From Azophilus sp965221465 (GTDB lineage Bacteria; Pseudomonadota; Gammaproteobacteria; Pseudomonadales; Azotimanducaceae): a stretch of DNA of 64,000 nucleotides. The stretch covers positions 868,001 to 932,000 of the forward strand of contig OZ244892.1 in assembly GCA_965221465.1 (NCBI GenBank), in the 5' to 3' direction. Every line of letters begins with the position of its first letter. Position 1 is the stretch's first letter. Positions 54,107 through 62,105 of the stretch are shown in pieces. The position numbers were made by a program, and so were the translations under genes. Under the pieces are notes generated by a model that saw only the letters and a program-made list of their open reading frames with translations, was not told where the DNA came from and did not search any database.

Positions 54107-54475
54107 ATGGAGACAACGGTGTGGGAAGGCATCGCGGCGGCTTTCGGATTGCTGGTGATGACTTCCATTTTTTGGGTGCCTGCCCTAATCATCGGCCTAC
54201 TGTGGCGTAACCGCCGCCAAGAACGCCGAGCCGACACAATCATGCGGACCCGGTTGGATTTGGCCATTGAGGAGCAAAGGCTGCAAAACATGCGCCGTGA
54301 ACAGCGTCTAGAGGACGCCATCTACCACCAACGGCTTGCGAACGCCGGGGTTGAGGTAGACGAGGGGCGAACTATCGAGGGCGACGTTATTGAACAGGCA
54401 CCCAACCGGACGCCGCCAAAGGGAGCCATCCTCAAAACCCGGCGAGCCAAGGGACTGCTGACAAGGAAGCAGTAG
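54107..54475 (+). CDS. Small membrane protein with charged coiled tail
   Basis: A 122-residue protein; ATG follows GGAAGGCTGAACGC. One N-terminal transmembrane helix (IAAAFGLLVMTSIFWVPALI) precedes a long charged stretch RNRRQERRADTIMRTRLDLA and EEQRLQNMRREQRLEDAIYH that looks like a coiled coil, then a basic C-terminus. Family unknown. Both small genes lie in a region dominated by fragments, so they could be cargo of a former mobile element. Confidence 0.55.
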   Translation: METTVWEGIAAAFGLLVMTSIFWVPALIIGLLWRNRRQERRADTIMRTRLDLAIEEQRLQNMRREQRLEDAIYHQRLANAGVEVDEGRTIEGDVIEQAPNRTPPKGAILKTRRAKGLLTRKQ

Positions 54476-54602
54476 GTCCGCTGTTCGGTTCCGCCTTCCG
54501 GCACCAAACCCATCAAAGGGTGATGCCAATCCGGTGGCCGACTTTGGGGAAAGGCTGAGCTGGGTATTGGAAGAATAACCGCCCTAAACTTGGCGATTGG
54601 AA

Positions 54603-54767
54603 AGGATGCCTGCAATACGGCGCAAACACACCGCGGAATCGGGTGAGATTCAAGCGCGGCCGCGGTACCAGTGCGGCAAGCCGAGCAATGAAGTCGAGTG
54701 CTTCCAGAAAGACATGGTTGGTGCCATCGCGGAACGGCTGCTTGAACTTGTAGACGATCTGCCTGCA
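54603..54767 (-). mobile_element. IS91-family transposase fragment
   Basis: The minus strand encodes CRQIVYKFKQPFRDGT, FLEALDFIARLAALVPRPRL and NLTRFRGVFAPYCRHP, the conserved region near the C-terminal half of IS91-type (HUH, rolling-circle) transposases. Both ends are lost. It abuts the der fragment at 54820. Confidence 0.7.
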
Positions 54768-54819
54768 TTCGACGGCAGCGATTGGGTGTGGGAGATTTGC
54801 GGGAATGTGTTGTGCTTGT

Positions 54820-54957
54820 TTGATCAATTGTCTTCTCGGAGAAGATCGCTAGGTCGTTTCCGATCAGCCAGGCACCAACCGAAATGCTATCGAAGTGCCC
54901 CCCGAGCGCGGCGGCCACCGCTTCGTGCTCATCGACACCGCGGGTGTGCGGCGTGTA
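54820..54957 (+). pseudogene. Displaced fragment of der (second GTPase domain)
   Basis: These 138 bp match 42052-42189 of der without gaps, with 112 identities by my count (81%). The translation follows LINRLLGE.R.VVSD.PGT and EVP.ERGG.RFVLIDTAGVRR, with a TAG at 54849-54851 replacing a residue. Beyond both ends similarity to der stops. The rest of 54476-55149 holds the IS91 fragment and an A+T-rich stretch without a gene. Confidence 0.85.
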
Positions 54958-55149
54958 GGCCATTTTGAGTTATCGAAGTTGTTGCACAAATACTGTGTCA
55001 ACTTTGCACACAGCGATTCCAATCAAAATTTCAAAATATCTACCATAAGTGGCCTAGGCGTAAGAGTTCTTTTGCTTTGGGCAGATTCCAGTTCGGGGGT
55101 TTGTGAAACCGGTAGGTCTACGAAACAGAGACTAGATTCACTGATCCGA

Positions 55150-56430
55150 TTAGCGCGATTCTCCCAACGCGTGATCTTCATCGTTTTCGAGCTTGCGAAT
55201 CACTTCGCGAAGCATGGATTGCGTGTTTTTTGGTCTGGTCACGTCTACTGCGGCTATGTCTAACGTCGTGCGCGACCCGGAAACCTGCCAGCGCCGACAT
55301 ATTGGGGTCCTTGGCAGAGCGTCGTGCCAAGGATACAGGAGCACGAGGTGCTTAGCCCGATAGGCCCGTGCGTATGCCAACATCTGATACACGTCTGACT
55401 CTCTCACTCCAAGTTTTGACTCCTCGGGAAGAAGACGCTTCCACTTGGTGTCGATCACAATGTTTTCATTCACCACGATGTCGGGCTGTAACCTGAATAT
55501 ACCCCGATTGCATGCTTCAAGTGCGTACCGGTCGCGTCGTTGCAAGCGGACTGATTGCGGACCCAACACAATCTGCAAGCTCCGTCCAACATAGAGCTCG
55601 AAAAGGTCGTTCATCGCAAACAAAAGGGCAAATCCTTCGCTTCTACCGATTATGGTGCTCTGCCAGTTCCCGGCAAGAAACAATCGAGCCAAAGCATGGA
55701 GCCGATGAAATGAAACGTTTGTTCGGTCTAGGACTACTGGCTCCCGGAGCGGATCGACACTCTCGCCTACCTGCTCGAACCGAGCGCTCAATTCGGCAAG
55801 TTTCCGACTGTTAGCTGCGTTGCGAGTTTGCCTGGACAACCGGCGTACGGCGGTGCTCAGCACCCTGTTTAGTGGCGTGTCCATCGATAGTTCGTCATAT
55901 GAGCATGCCAGCCTGTTTGCCCGTGTGTAGTGGCGAAGGAGTTGACGACGTATGTCCAGTTTTCCCTTCAGCACCGGTAGATCTTCCTCCAGGGTTTGAT
56001 AGCGGAGCGGTAGCCCTCGCCTCACCGCGACCAGCAGACGATCCACGAAAATCCCTACAATTGTTTCTAGCAGACTTTCCCGCTGAGTGCCCATCCATGA
56101 TGAGTCGTGTTCTACTAGCGGTAACCCTAACGCGATTGCGAGCATTCGTGTCAATGACTGCCGCACACTCCCATCCCCCTCACCGTTGATCTTGGGCAGG
56201 ATTTCAAGATTCGCTCCTGGCACTGACAGCACACCGACAACCTGACCGGCCTGAAGGCTTGGACGGGCAGTACGGCTAAGGACGGGTTGAGCGACATGTA
56301 GCCGTTGAGTTTCACGTTCCGCCAACGCATGTAGTCTCTGCGCGACAGAGTCGGACACCCCGCTGCCTCCGATAGGCAACTCCTGCCACTCTCGAACAGT
56401 GAACGCTCTCACGAATTGTTCACTCGACAT
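55150..56430 (-). CDS. mcrC: McrC, nuclease subunit of McrBC restriction system
   Basis: A 426-residue subunit. ATG at 56430 overlaps the mcrB stop. The C-terminal third holds the PD-(D/E)xK core: RLQPDIVVNENIVIDTKWKR, giving Asp about residue 318 and Asp-Thr-Lys about 328-330. Other family parts are GVLSVPGANLEILPKI, LRYQTLEEDLPVLKGKLD and YQMLAYARAY. With McrB it cleaves DNA carrying modified cytosine. The last bases run into the decayed region. Confidence 0.92.
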   Translation of the reverse strand: MSSEQFVRAFTVREWQELPIGGSGVSDSVAQRLHALAERETQRLHVAQPVLSRTARPSLQAGQVVGVLSVPGANLEILPKINGEGDGSVRQSLTRMLAIALGLPLVEHDSSWMGTQRESLLETIVGIFVDRLLVAVRRGLPLRYQTLEEDLPVLKGKLDIRRQLLRHYTRANRLACSYDELSMDTPLNRVLSTAVRRLSRQTRNAANSRKLAELSARFEQVGESVDPLREPVVLDRTNVSFHRLHALARLFLAGNWQSTIIGRSEGFALLFAMNDLFELYVGRSLQIVLGPQSVRLQRRDRYALEACNRGIFRLQPDIVVNENIVIDTKWKRLLPEESKLGVRESDVYQMLAYARAYRAKHLVLLYPWHDALPRTPICRRWQVSGSRTTLDIAAVDVTRPKNTQSMLREVIRKLENDEDHALGESR

Positions 56431-58078
56431 CCGCCACCGCACCCGATTCACCCACTAGGCGTTCATAAGCATCTGTTGCAAACAAGGTTCGTACTGACCA
56501 GTGGTACCGTTTTTCGGCTTCATGACTATCGACACCCGGCGGCACTTCAAGTTCGACTCGCTTGACGAAATCGTCGGTCCCGCCCAAAACCGCCCGGACT
56601 TTTTGCCAATCCTCGTAAAAATACTCCGCGATCAAAGGAATGATCTTGTGTCGCATTATGTCGTCAAGCCCTTGCCTATCTTGGGCGTGCATCATCCACG
56701 CATGCCCAATCAGGTGGTCGCGGTCAACCAAATACTCGAGTCGCTTATTCATGGCAGTCAAAACACTGGACAGATCGACGCCAGTACGCTTCCCTGCTTC
56801 CTCCAACAAACTGGCGTCTGGCGTAATTTCCTCGAATCTAAACCGTCGTCGCAATGCGGTATCCAATAGTGCGATCGACCGATCAGCAGTGTTCATGGTG
56901 CCAAGAATGTGCAAGTTTGCTGGTAGCGTAAATTGATCCCCAGAATACGGCAGTGTGACCTTAACCTCATTCACCGCACCTGCCCTCTTGTCTTCTTCTA
57001 GCAGCGTTATAAGTTCACCCATCACCTTTGACACATTTGCACGGTTAATCTCATCGATGACGAGTACGAAGTTTGTATGGGTATCGTAGTCGACTCCGAT
57101 CTTGGGAGTGGTTTCGGCCTCGCGTGCGACTACATGAAGCCGCTCCTTTTGCACCAACCAACGCAGCGTTCCGGCGATTTCATTCTTGGTTTTCCGCTCG
57201 CCACTCTCTGGCCCTACAAAACCTTCGACTTTCGTCACTATGTGGTCACCGATCAACGGTTCTCCGGCCTCTTTCAAGATGTTGTAGATTCGCTCAATGA
57301 TGCTGCCGGCTTTTGCATCGGGACTGTAGGAACCACTCAGCGCGTAAGTGGCGCTTCTGGGAACTCTATCTATGAATGGTAAGGCCGATTCCCCTGTTAC
57401 GAGAGGCGCGATTTCGGAGGATCTTGGCGTGGGAGACCGAGCCTTGTCTGCGAGCTTTCGGAGAATACCGGGCTCCAGTCGATAAAATACTTGGCCCCCC
57501 TCTTCGACAGGCCGGATACCTTCTACGAACTCTTCGTAACCGTAGGACTGATGAAAGGTCACGAATTCGATCCGGCCATCGTCCCTCAGCGCCTCATAGC
57601 GTTTGCGCATTTGCTGTCGGTTTGAGGGTATCTGCCCATCACAGACTAGTAAGCAATGTTCGAAGGTCTTGTATGTTTTGCCTGTGCCGGGCGGGCCGAG
57701 GAAGATTCGGTTGAGGGGCTGCGTAACCGAATCGCGCGTAGTTTCACCCTCAGTTCCAGGCCGCTCTTTGGCCACCTTGATATCGATGTTAAAGCCCAGC
57801 GCTTCGACTTGATTCTGGATTATGTCGGAATTTAGCCTGTAGCTCCCGTCCTTCCTATTCAGTGCGCGGCCATTTGGCATGTGCCCAAAGGCTGCACGCC
57901 ACACCGGCTTCAAGTCGTAGGCACGTCCCTCATGTGAGATATACCGAGTTCTCGCACCAGGGCCATACTTTTTCAAAAACTCGTCCTTACCAACCAGTTG
58001 AAACTCTCTTAACGCTCCAAGCACTGCTTCCTCAGTCAAGCTAACAAGGCTATTTGATCCTTCCTGCTCCGTATCCAT
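56420..58078 (-). CDS. mcrB: McrB, GTP-dependent motor of McrBC, with unusual insertion
   Basis: A 552-residue AAA+ protein. Residues 15-97 (EFQLVGKDEFLKKYGPGART, GRAYDLKPVWRAAFGH, QVEALGF) resemble the N-terminal head domain seen in ScoMcrA-type modification-dependent enzymes, replacing the E. coli 5mC-binding domain. Walker A GPPGTGKT is at 128-135, Walker B FVLVIDE at 337-343 and the McrB signature MNTADRS at 395-401. About 115 residues (215-330) separate the strands where the family usually needs far fewer; this insert (IIERIYNILKEAGEPLIGDH, TLRWLVQKERLHVVARE) looks like a winged helix. Confidence 0.9.
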   Translation of the reverse strand: MDTEQEGSNSLVSLTEEAVLGALREFQLVGKDEFLKKYGPGARTRYISHEGRAYDLKPVWRAAFGHMPNGRALNRKDGSYRLNSDIIQNQVEALGFNIDIKVAKERPGTEGETTRDSVTQPLNRIFLGPPGTGKTYKTFEHCLLVCDGQIPSNRQQMRKRYEALRDDGRIEFVTFHQSYGYEEFVEGIRPVEEGGQVFYRLEPGILRKLADKARSPTPRSSEIAPLVTGESALPFIDRVPRSATYALSGSYSPDAKAGSIIERIYNILKEAGEPLIGDHIVTKVEGFVGPESGERKTKNEIAGTLRWLVQKERLHVVAREAETTPKIGVDYDTHTNFVLVIDEINRANVSKVMGELITLLEEDKRAGAVNEVKVTLPYSGDQFTLPANLHILGTMNTADRSIALLDTALRRRFRFEEITPDASLLEEAGKRTGVDLSSVLTAMNKRLEYLVDRDHLIGHAWMMHAQDRQGLDDIMRHKIIPLIAEYFYEDWQKVRAVLGGTDDFVKRVELEVPPGVDSHEAEKRYHWSVRTLFATDAYERLVGESGAVADVE

Positions 58079-58249
58079 ACCTTTTGCTCTTCAATGAATG
58101 AGCACAAATTCTAGCCCGCATCGCTAACCAACTCGATGGTGTCGATTGAATCGTCAGGGCGAATGCCGTTTTAGGCGTGTTTAAGGGCGGCCGGCCCTGT
58201 AATCGGTTGAATGTGCGCGGAGATTGAGGCGTTTTGGTGCTTTGCGGGG

Positions 58250-58986
58250 TCGGAATCGCGAAGTTTGGGCGGTTTTGGCAGCCGTGAACGCGTCCCGGTA
58301 GGGGCAGACCGAGGAGAACCACAGCCAGACCTTGCGCGCGGTGATCCGAACGCGGGCGGCGACCTTGAGCAGTTTCACCTGCAGGGTACCGTTTTGCGCC
58401 TTGGCCCAGCGCGTGCCCGCCAAGCCTAGGCGCCGCAGGCCGTGCAGGAGCGCATAGGCGAAGGAGGCAAGATACAGGCGCAGTTGATTGGCGCGCAGCG
58501 TCGCCGTGCTGGTGCGGTCGGCGAATAGATCGAGTTGACACTCTTTGATAAGGTTTTCCATGTCGCCGCGGGCGCAATGCAGGTGTTCATCGAGTCTTTG
58601 CGGCCCGGCCACTTCTTGGCCCAGGCTGGTCACCACGAAGCGTGGGTTGGGGCTCTTCGCCAGATGCTCCGCCTTGGCCACCACGCGGCGTGCGCGGCTC
58701 CAGGAGGTGCGAGTCCGGTAGCGAACCACCTGGAACCGGCGCGACGGCGCGCCCGTCCGATCACGTAATCCACGTTGTTGCACTTGGACCGTAGCAGGAT
58801 CGATTCCCGACAGAAACCGGAAACGCCCCGTACCACCAAGCGCAGCTTGGGCCAGCGTTCGCAAATCCGGCCGACAATCCGGGCCAACTCGTCAACGCTG
58901 CCGGCGTTGGTATCTTGGTTCGATGGCCGCAGTCGCGCGCACAACAGGCGCTCGCCACAGAAGATATACAGCGGCAAGTAACCGGC
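58250..58986 (-). mobile_element. IS1380-family transposase remnant
   Basis: Reading the minus strand from 58986: GYLPLYIFCGERLLCARLRP and SVDELARIVGRICERWPKLR, then NNVDYVIGRARR. After a frame change near 58760 it continues RRFQVVRYRTRTSWSRARRV, ARGDMENLIKECQLDLFADR and TATLRANQLRLYLASFAY. This is IS1380 order with the N-terminal ~170 residues missing, an internal loss of about 25 residues and a frameshift. It is inactive. Confidence 0.85.
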
Positions 58987-59231
58987 GCAAGCATGGGTTC
59001 GGCTTTGACCAGGCAGCCACAGTGCTTGAAGACCCGCGAATGGCATCCGTGGCGGACGTTGATCATATCGAGGGTGAAGAACGCTGGATTACCTTGGGGC
59101 AGAGTGAAGACGGTACACACCTCGTTGTGATCCACACCTATGAGGAAAGCGGTAATTCGGCGACGGTTCGGTTAATCTCGGCCAGACCGGCCACTAAAGC
59201 CGAGCAGCGACATTACGAGGCACAGCCATGA
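58971..59231 (+). pseudogene. brnT: BrnT-type toxin gene lacking its 5' end
   Basis: The frame encodes AASNRRKHGFGFDQAATVL, DPRMASVADVDHIEGEERWI, TLGQSEDGTHLVVIHTYEES and VRLISARPATKAEQRHYEAQ, a BrnT RNase-like toxin from about its tenth residue. The normal start (M.FEWDP.K) is replaced by antisense IS1380 sequence. An ATG at 58923 could give a hybrid start in that sequence, but native expression signals are gone. It overlaps brnA by 4 bp. Confidence 0.78.
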
Positions 59232-59428
59232 AGCATGAGTATGACTTTTCCAACGGTGAACGGGGAAAGTTCCACCGACCCAATGCCAAGCTGCACCTGC
59301 CGGTTTATCTGGATGATGAGGTGCAAACCTACTTGCGGGAACGCGCCAAATCCAAGGGCGTCGAGCTTGGCCACTTGGTCAATGAGATGCTGCGGCAGGA
59401 CATTCAGTTGATTGAGGCAGTGAAGTGA
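59228..59428 (+). CDS. BrnA-like antitoxin
   Basis: A 66-residue protein (MKHEYDFSNGERGKFHRPNA, LHLPVYLDDEVQTYLRERAK, LVNEMLRQDIQLIE) of the ribbon-helix-helix/CopG type found after brnT genes. It is complete, with ATG overlapping the toxin stop. Its promoter was upstream of brnT and has been lost with the IS1380 insertion unless a new one formed. The 59429-59638 gap shows no gene. Confidence 0.75.
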   Translation: MKHEYDFSNGERGKFHRPNAKLHLPVYLDDEVQTYLRERAKSKGVELGHLVNEMLRQDIQLIEAVK

Positions 59429-59638
59429 GCTTCCTCGCTGGTCCCTCTCTGCACACATGAGAGAATAGAGGGCATTACCGACGCCAATGTCAACGTGAAT
59501 GTGTCGTCCCCAAGTCGCTTCGCTCGGTGGAATGGCAGCTTTGCCCGAATGAGCGGCCTGTTCGTGGTATAGCCGGCGGCATGTTTGCGCAAAACAATCC
59601 TGAAGCGCGGAGTTTCCCTTGAACAAATTTTGACAACG

Positions 59639-59673
59639 CCTTATTTTGTCGCTCAATATGAGACAAAATAAGG
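59639..59673. promoter_or_regulatory. Palindrome overlapping the AbiEi start
   Basis: CCTTATTTTGTC (59639-59650) and GACAAAATAAGG (59662-59673) are perfect 12-bp inverted arms around an 11-bp centre that itself contains CTCA-ATA-TGAG. The ATG at 59658 lies in the centre. AbiEi-type antitoxins are known to repress their own operon through inverted repeats, so this is the likely operator. Confidence 0.75.
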
Positions 59674-60473
59674 AAAAGCTAAAATCACTTCTAGGCCGGG
59701 TGCCGCCCGGATACCTGATCGACGCGCGTTGGCTGGATTCCCAGGAAATCGACCGGCGGCTCGCTCACAAGTACGTCCGAAGCGGTTGGTTAGAGCCTGT
59801 GGTCCGGGGCGTCTATCGTCGGCCGCCAACCTCGCCAAGCCCGGGCTTCGATGACTGGCGGCTGGTGGTCCGATCGATCCAATTCATGAACTACGAAGTG
59901 CACGTTGGCGGCCGAACAGCCCTGGCCCTCAAAGGGTATTCGCACTACCTTGGACTGGATGGCTATCGAGAGACGGTCTATCTCCATGGCCAGCCACCAG
60001 CCTGGCTCAAACGACTGCCGGCTGGCAATCGCTTCGTGATCCGCTCGCGGCGCTTGTTCGGAAAGGCGGACTTGGGATTGACAACTGACTCCAGTGGGCC
60101 TGATGACCAAGTTTTCGTCGCGCCGCTCACCGTCTCCAGCCCTGAGCGCGCGATCTTGGAGATGCTGAACGAACTCCCGAAGCATGAGCAGTTCGAGCAT
60201 GTGGGCGCGGTCTTTGAGGGGTTGGCCAGTTTGCGTCCCGGACTGCTGACCGAGCTGCTCGGTGAGTGCCGAAGCATCAAGGTCAAGCGGTTGTTCCTCA
60301 CGCTCTGCGATCGCGACCGGCACGCATGGCGCAAACACTTGGCTGTCGAGGATTTCGACTTGGGCATCGGGCCACGCTCCATCATGACGGGCGGCAAGGT
60401 CCATGCGCGCTATCACATCACGGTGCCGAGCGATTGGATCTCCTCAGCGGACCCTTCAGCCGATGGCCCGTGA
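59658..60473 (+). CDS. abiEi: AbiEi-type antitoxin/transcriptional regulator
   Basis: A 271-residue protein, counted from the ATG at 59658; a TTG at 59646 is the alternative. The N-terminal winged helix is KLKSLLGRVPPGYLIDARWL and IDRRLAHKYVRSGWLEPVVR, then GVYRRP; the C-terminal domain (VHVGGRTALALKGYSHYLGL, TVSSPERAILEMLNELP) matches the AbiEi family. It pairs with a nucleotidyltransferase toxin AbiEii in phage-abortive systems. It appears complete and overlaps the truncated toxin gene. Confidence 0.85.
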   Translation: MRQNKEKLKSLLGRVPPGYLIDARWLDSQEIDRRLAHKYVRSGWLEPVVRGVYRRPPTSPSPGFDDWRLVVRSIQFMNYEVHVGGRTALALKGYSHYLGLDGYRETVYLHGQPPAWLKRLPAGNRFVIRSRRLFGKADLGLTTDSSGPDDQVFVAPLTVSSPERAILEMLNELPKHEQFEHVGAVFEGLASLRPGLLTELLGECRSIKVKRLFLTLCDRDRHAWRKHLAVEDFDLGIGPRSIMTGGKVHARYHITVPSDWISSADPSADGP

Positions 60474-60825
60474 GGCCTACGAAGCTCAGGTCGCGCTGCT
60501 GATCCAGCTTCTCCCCATCGTTGCCAAGGAGCACTCGTTTGCCCTGAAGGGTGGGACGGCGATCAACCTGTTCCACCGAGACTTCCCGAATCTCTCGGAA
60601 GGTCTGTATACCAATGGGCAAACCGCGCCGGCCCATGGCCACATGCTGGCAAAGTGTCCCGCACCAGTCTTACTATCGTGCCATCGGGCGACGTCGCTTG
60701 GGGCGTCACGCTCAGCCAGCCAATGCCGCCAAGCTGGTGACGTTGATGTTCGGGGTGAGCGAGTAGGTGTCCTTGCCGGGATAGACGATGGTGATGCGAT
60801 CCAATTCCAAGTCATTGAGTGCTGA
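60463..60825 (+). pseudogene. AbiEii nucleotidyltransferase toxin, truncated after ~45 residues
   Basis: From an ATG overlapping the antitoxin stop, the frame reads AREAYEAQVALLIQLLPIVA and FALKGGTAINLFHRDFPNLS, the AbiEii start with its GG-T-A-I-N motif. Homology ends at about 60596, before the aspartates that bind metal; the remaining codons up to 60825 are unrelated and overlap the convergent ATPase gene. The toxin should be inactive. Confidence 0.8.
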
Positions 60826-61866
60826 ATGCATGGATCGCGTCGGTTTGGGTGCCGATGAGTACTTGAATTCAAATGCCCGCAGACGGCTTCCCTGCACGAT
60901 CAGCAGATCGAGTTCCGCTTCGGTGTGAGTCGCCCAGAAGTGGCATTCGGCGGACTCGGCTCCCAGAGTGTGAATCACCTGCTCCAGCGCGAATCCCTCC
61001 CAGGAGGCACCGATGCCGGGGTGGTTGCGCAGCGAGTCGAGGTCCGGCAGGTTCAGCAACGCATGCAGAAGCCCGGCATCGCGGATATACAGCTTCGGCG
61101 ATTTCACTTGGCGTTTGTGGACGTTGGCGTGCCAAGGCTGCAGCAGGCGCAGCATGAAGGTGCCGCTCAGGATGTCGAGATGGCGCTTGATGGTGGGTTG
61201 CGAGACGTCCATCGAGCGGGCCAGTTCGGAGGCGTTCAGCAGGCCGCCGTGCCGGTGCGCGAGCATCATCCAGAAGCGGCGCATGGTTGCGGCGGCAAAG
61301 TTGACGCCGAGTGTCGGGAGGTCCCGTTCCAGCAACGCGGTGATGTAGGCCTTTCGCCAGATCATGCTGTCGGCGTTGGTTTTGGCCAGATAGGAGGGCG
61401 GGAAGCCGCCGCGCAGCCACAGGCGTTGCAGGTTTCCGGCTTCAAAGGCAGTGAACGGCGGCAACTCCAGGAACACTATGCGCCCGGCCAAGGTTTCGGA
61501 AGATTGCTGAATCAGTTCGCGGGATGCGCTGCCGAGGATCAGATACTGTTGCCGACCTCGCGTGCGGTCCACCAGCACCCGCAGAAGAGGGAAGAGTTCG
61601 GGCAACCGCTGCACTTCGTCGATGACGACGAGGCCTTCCAGGGGCTCGAGCGCGAGCTTGGGGTCGGTGAGGCGGTTGAGATGCTCGGGGTCTTCGAGGT
61701 CGAAGTAGTGGACCGGGCCGCAACCCGCTGGAGCGCGTGATTGCAGGGAGGCGATGTACTCCCGTGCCAAGGTGGTTTTGCCGCATTGGCGGGGCCCTAG
61801 GATGCCCACCATAGGGTGGGTTCGGAAGTAGGTGCCTATTCGACCGAGAAATGCTTCGCGTTTCAC
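60712..61866 (-). CDS. AAA_14/DUF4143 ATPase
   Basis: A 384-residue protein from a GTG at 61866. Walker A is GPRQCGKTTLA, Walker B VVIDEVQRLPELF, the sensor segment LILGSASRELI. The C-terminal DUF4143 half contains SMDVSQPTIKRHLDILSGTF (a winged-helix) and the nuclease-like end ATHTEAELDLLIVQGSRLRA, FEFKYSS. Such proteins are abundant in prokaryotes without a settled function; the last segment recalls a PD-(D/E)xK fold. Its 3' end covers the tail of the AbiEii remnant. Confidence 0.88.
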   Translation of the reverse strand: MKREAFLGRIGTYFRTHPMVGILGPRQCGKTTLAREYIASLQSRAPAGCGPVHYFDLEDPEHLNRLTDPKLALEPLEGLVVIDEVQRLPELFPLLRVLVDRTRGRQQYLILGSASRELIQQSSETLAGRIVFLELPPFTAFEAGNLQRLWLRGGFPPSYLAKTNADSMIWRKAYITALLERDLPTLGVNFAAATMRRFWMMLAHRHGGLLNASELARSMDVSQPTIKRHLDILSGTFMLRLLQPWHANVHKRQVKSPKLYIRDAGLLHALLNLPDLDSLRNHPGIGASWEGFALEQVIHTLGAESAECHFWATHTEAELDLLIVQGSRLRAFEFKYSSAPKPTRSMHSALNDLELDRITIVYPGKDTYSLTPNINVTSLAALAG

Positions 61867-61873
61867 TCTAACG

Positions 61874-61906
61874 CTGAAAATTGAAAGTGTAACTTTGAAT
61901 TTTCAG
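61874..61906. promoter_or_regulatory. 33-bp palindrome upstream of the DUF4143 ATPase
   Basis: CTGAAAATT-G-AAAGT-GTA-ACTTT-G-AATTTTCAG is symmetric except for the two G positions and the centre. It lies 8 bp before the GTG start and would cover the promoter, so it is a likely autoregulatory operator. The rest of the gap to 62105 has no gene I can support. Confidence 0.65.
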
Positions 61907-62105
61907 GGTTAACCATACGTTCGTCAAGGAGAAAGCGCTCGCCTCTCACCCCACCAATTCCGGCAGGATGGCGTCGTTTGGCCAGGCCGCGGTCGATCTT
62001 CCCGATGCGCGCTTGAATTGCGCCCCAAGCTTCCGCGTCGGTGTGGCGCACCGGCACGACGGCTTCAAGGGCGCGCTCATCCGGAAACGCGCGGTGGCGG
62101 AGCAG

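Noticed and set aside
42052..54957. Direct repeats of der read as attachment sites of an integrated element
   Set aside because: The shared piece is internal to der, only 81% identical and carries a stop, unlike attL/attR; no integrase gene is visible between them.
61990..62105. A short coding-like minus-strand peptide between the ATPase and M23 genes
   Set aside because: No start, no recognised family and no ribosome site; may be a remnant but I cannot support a call.
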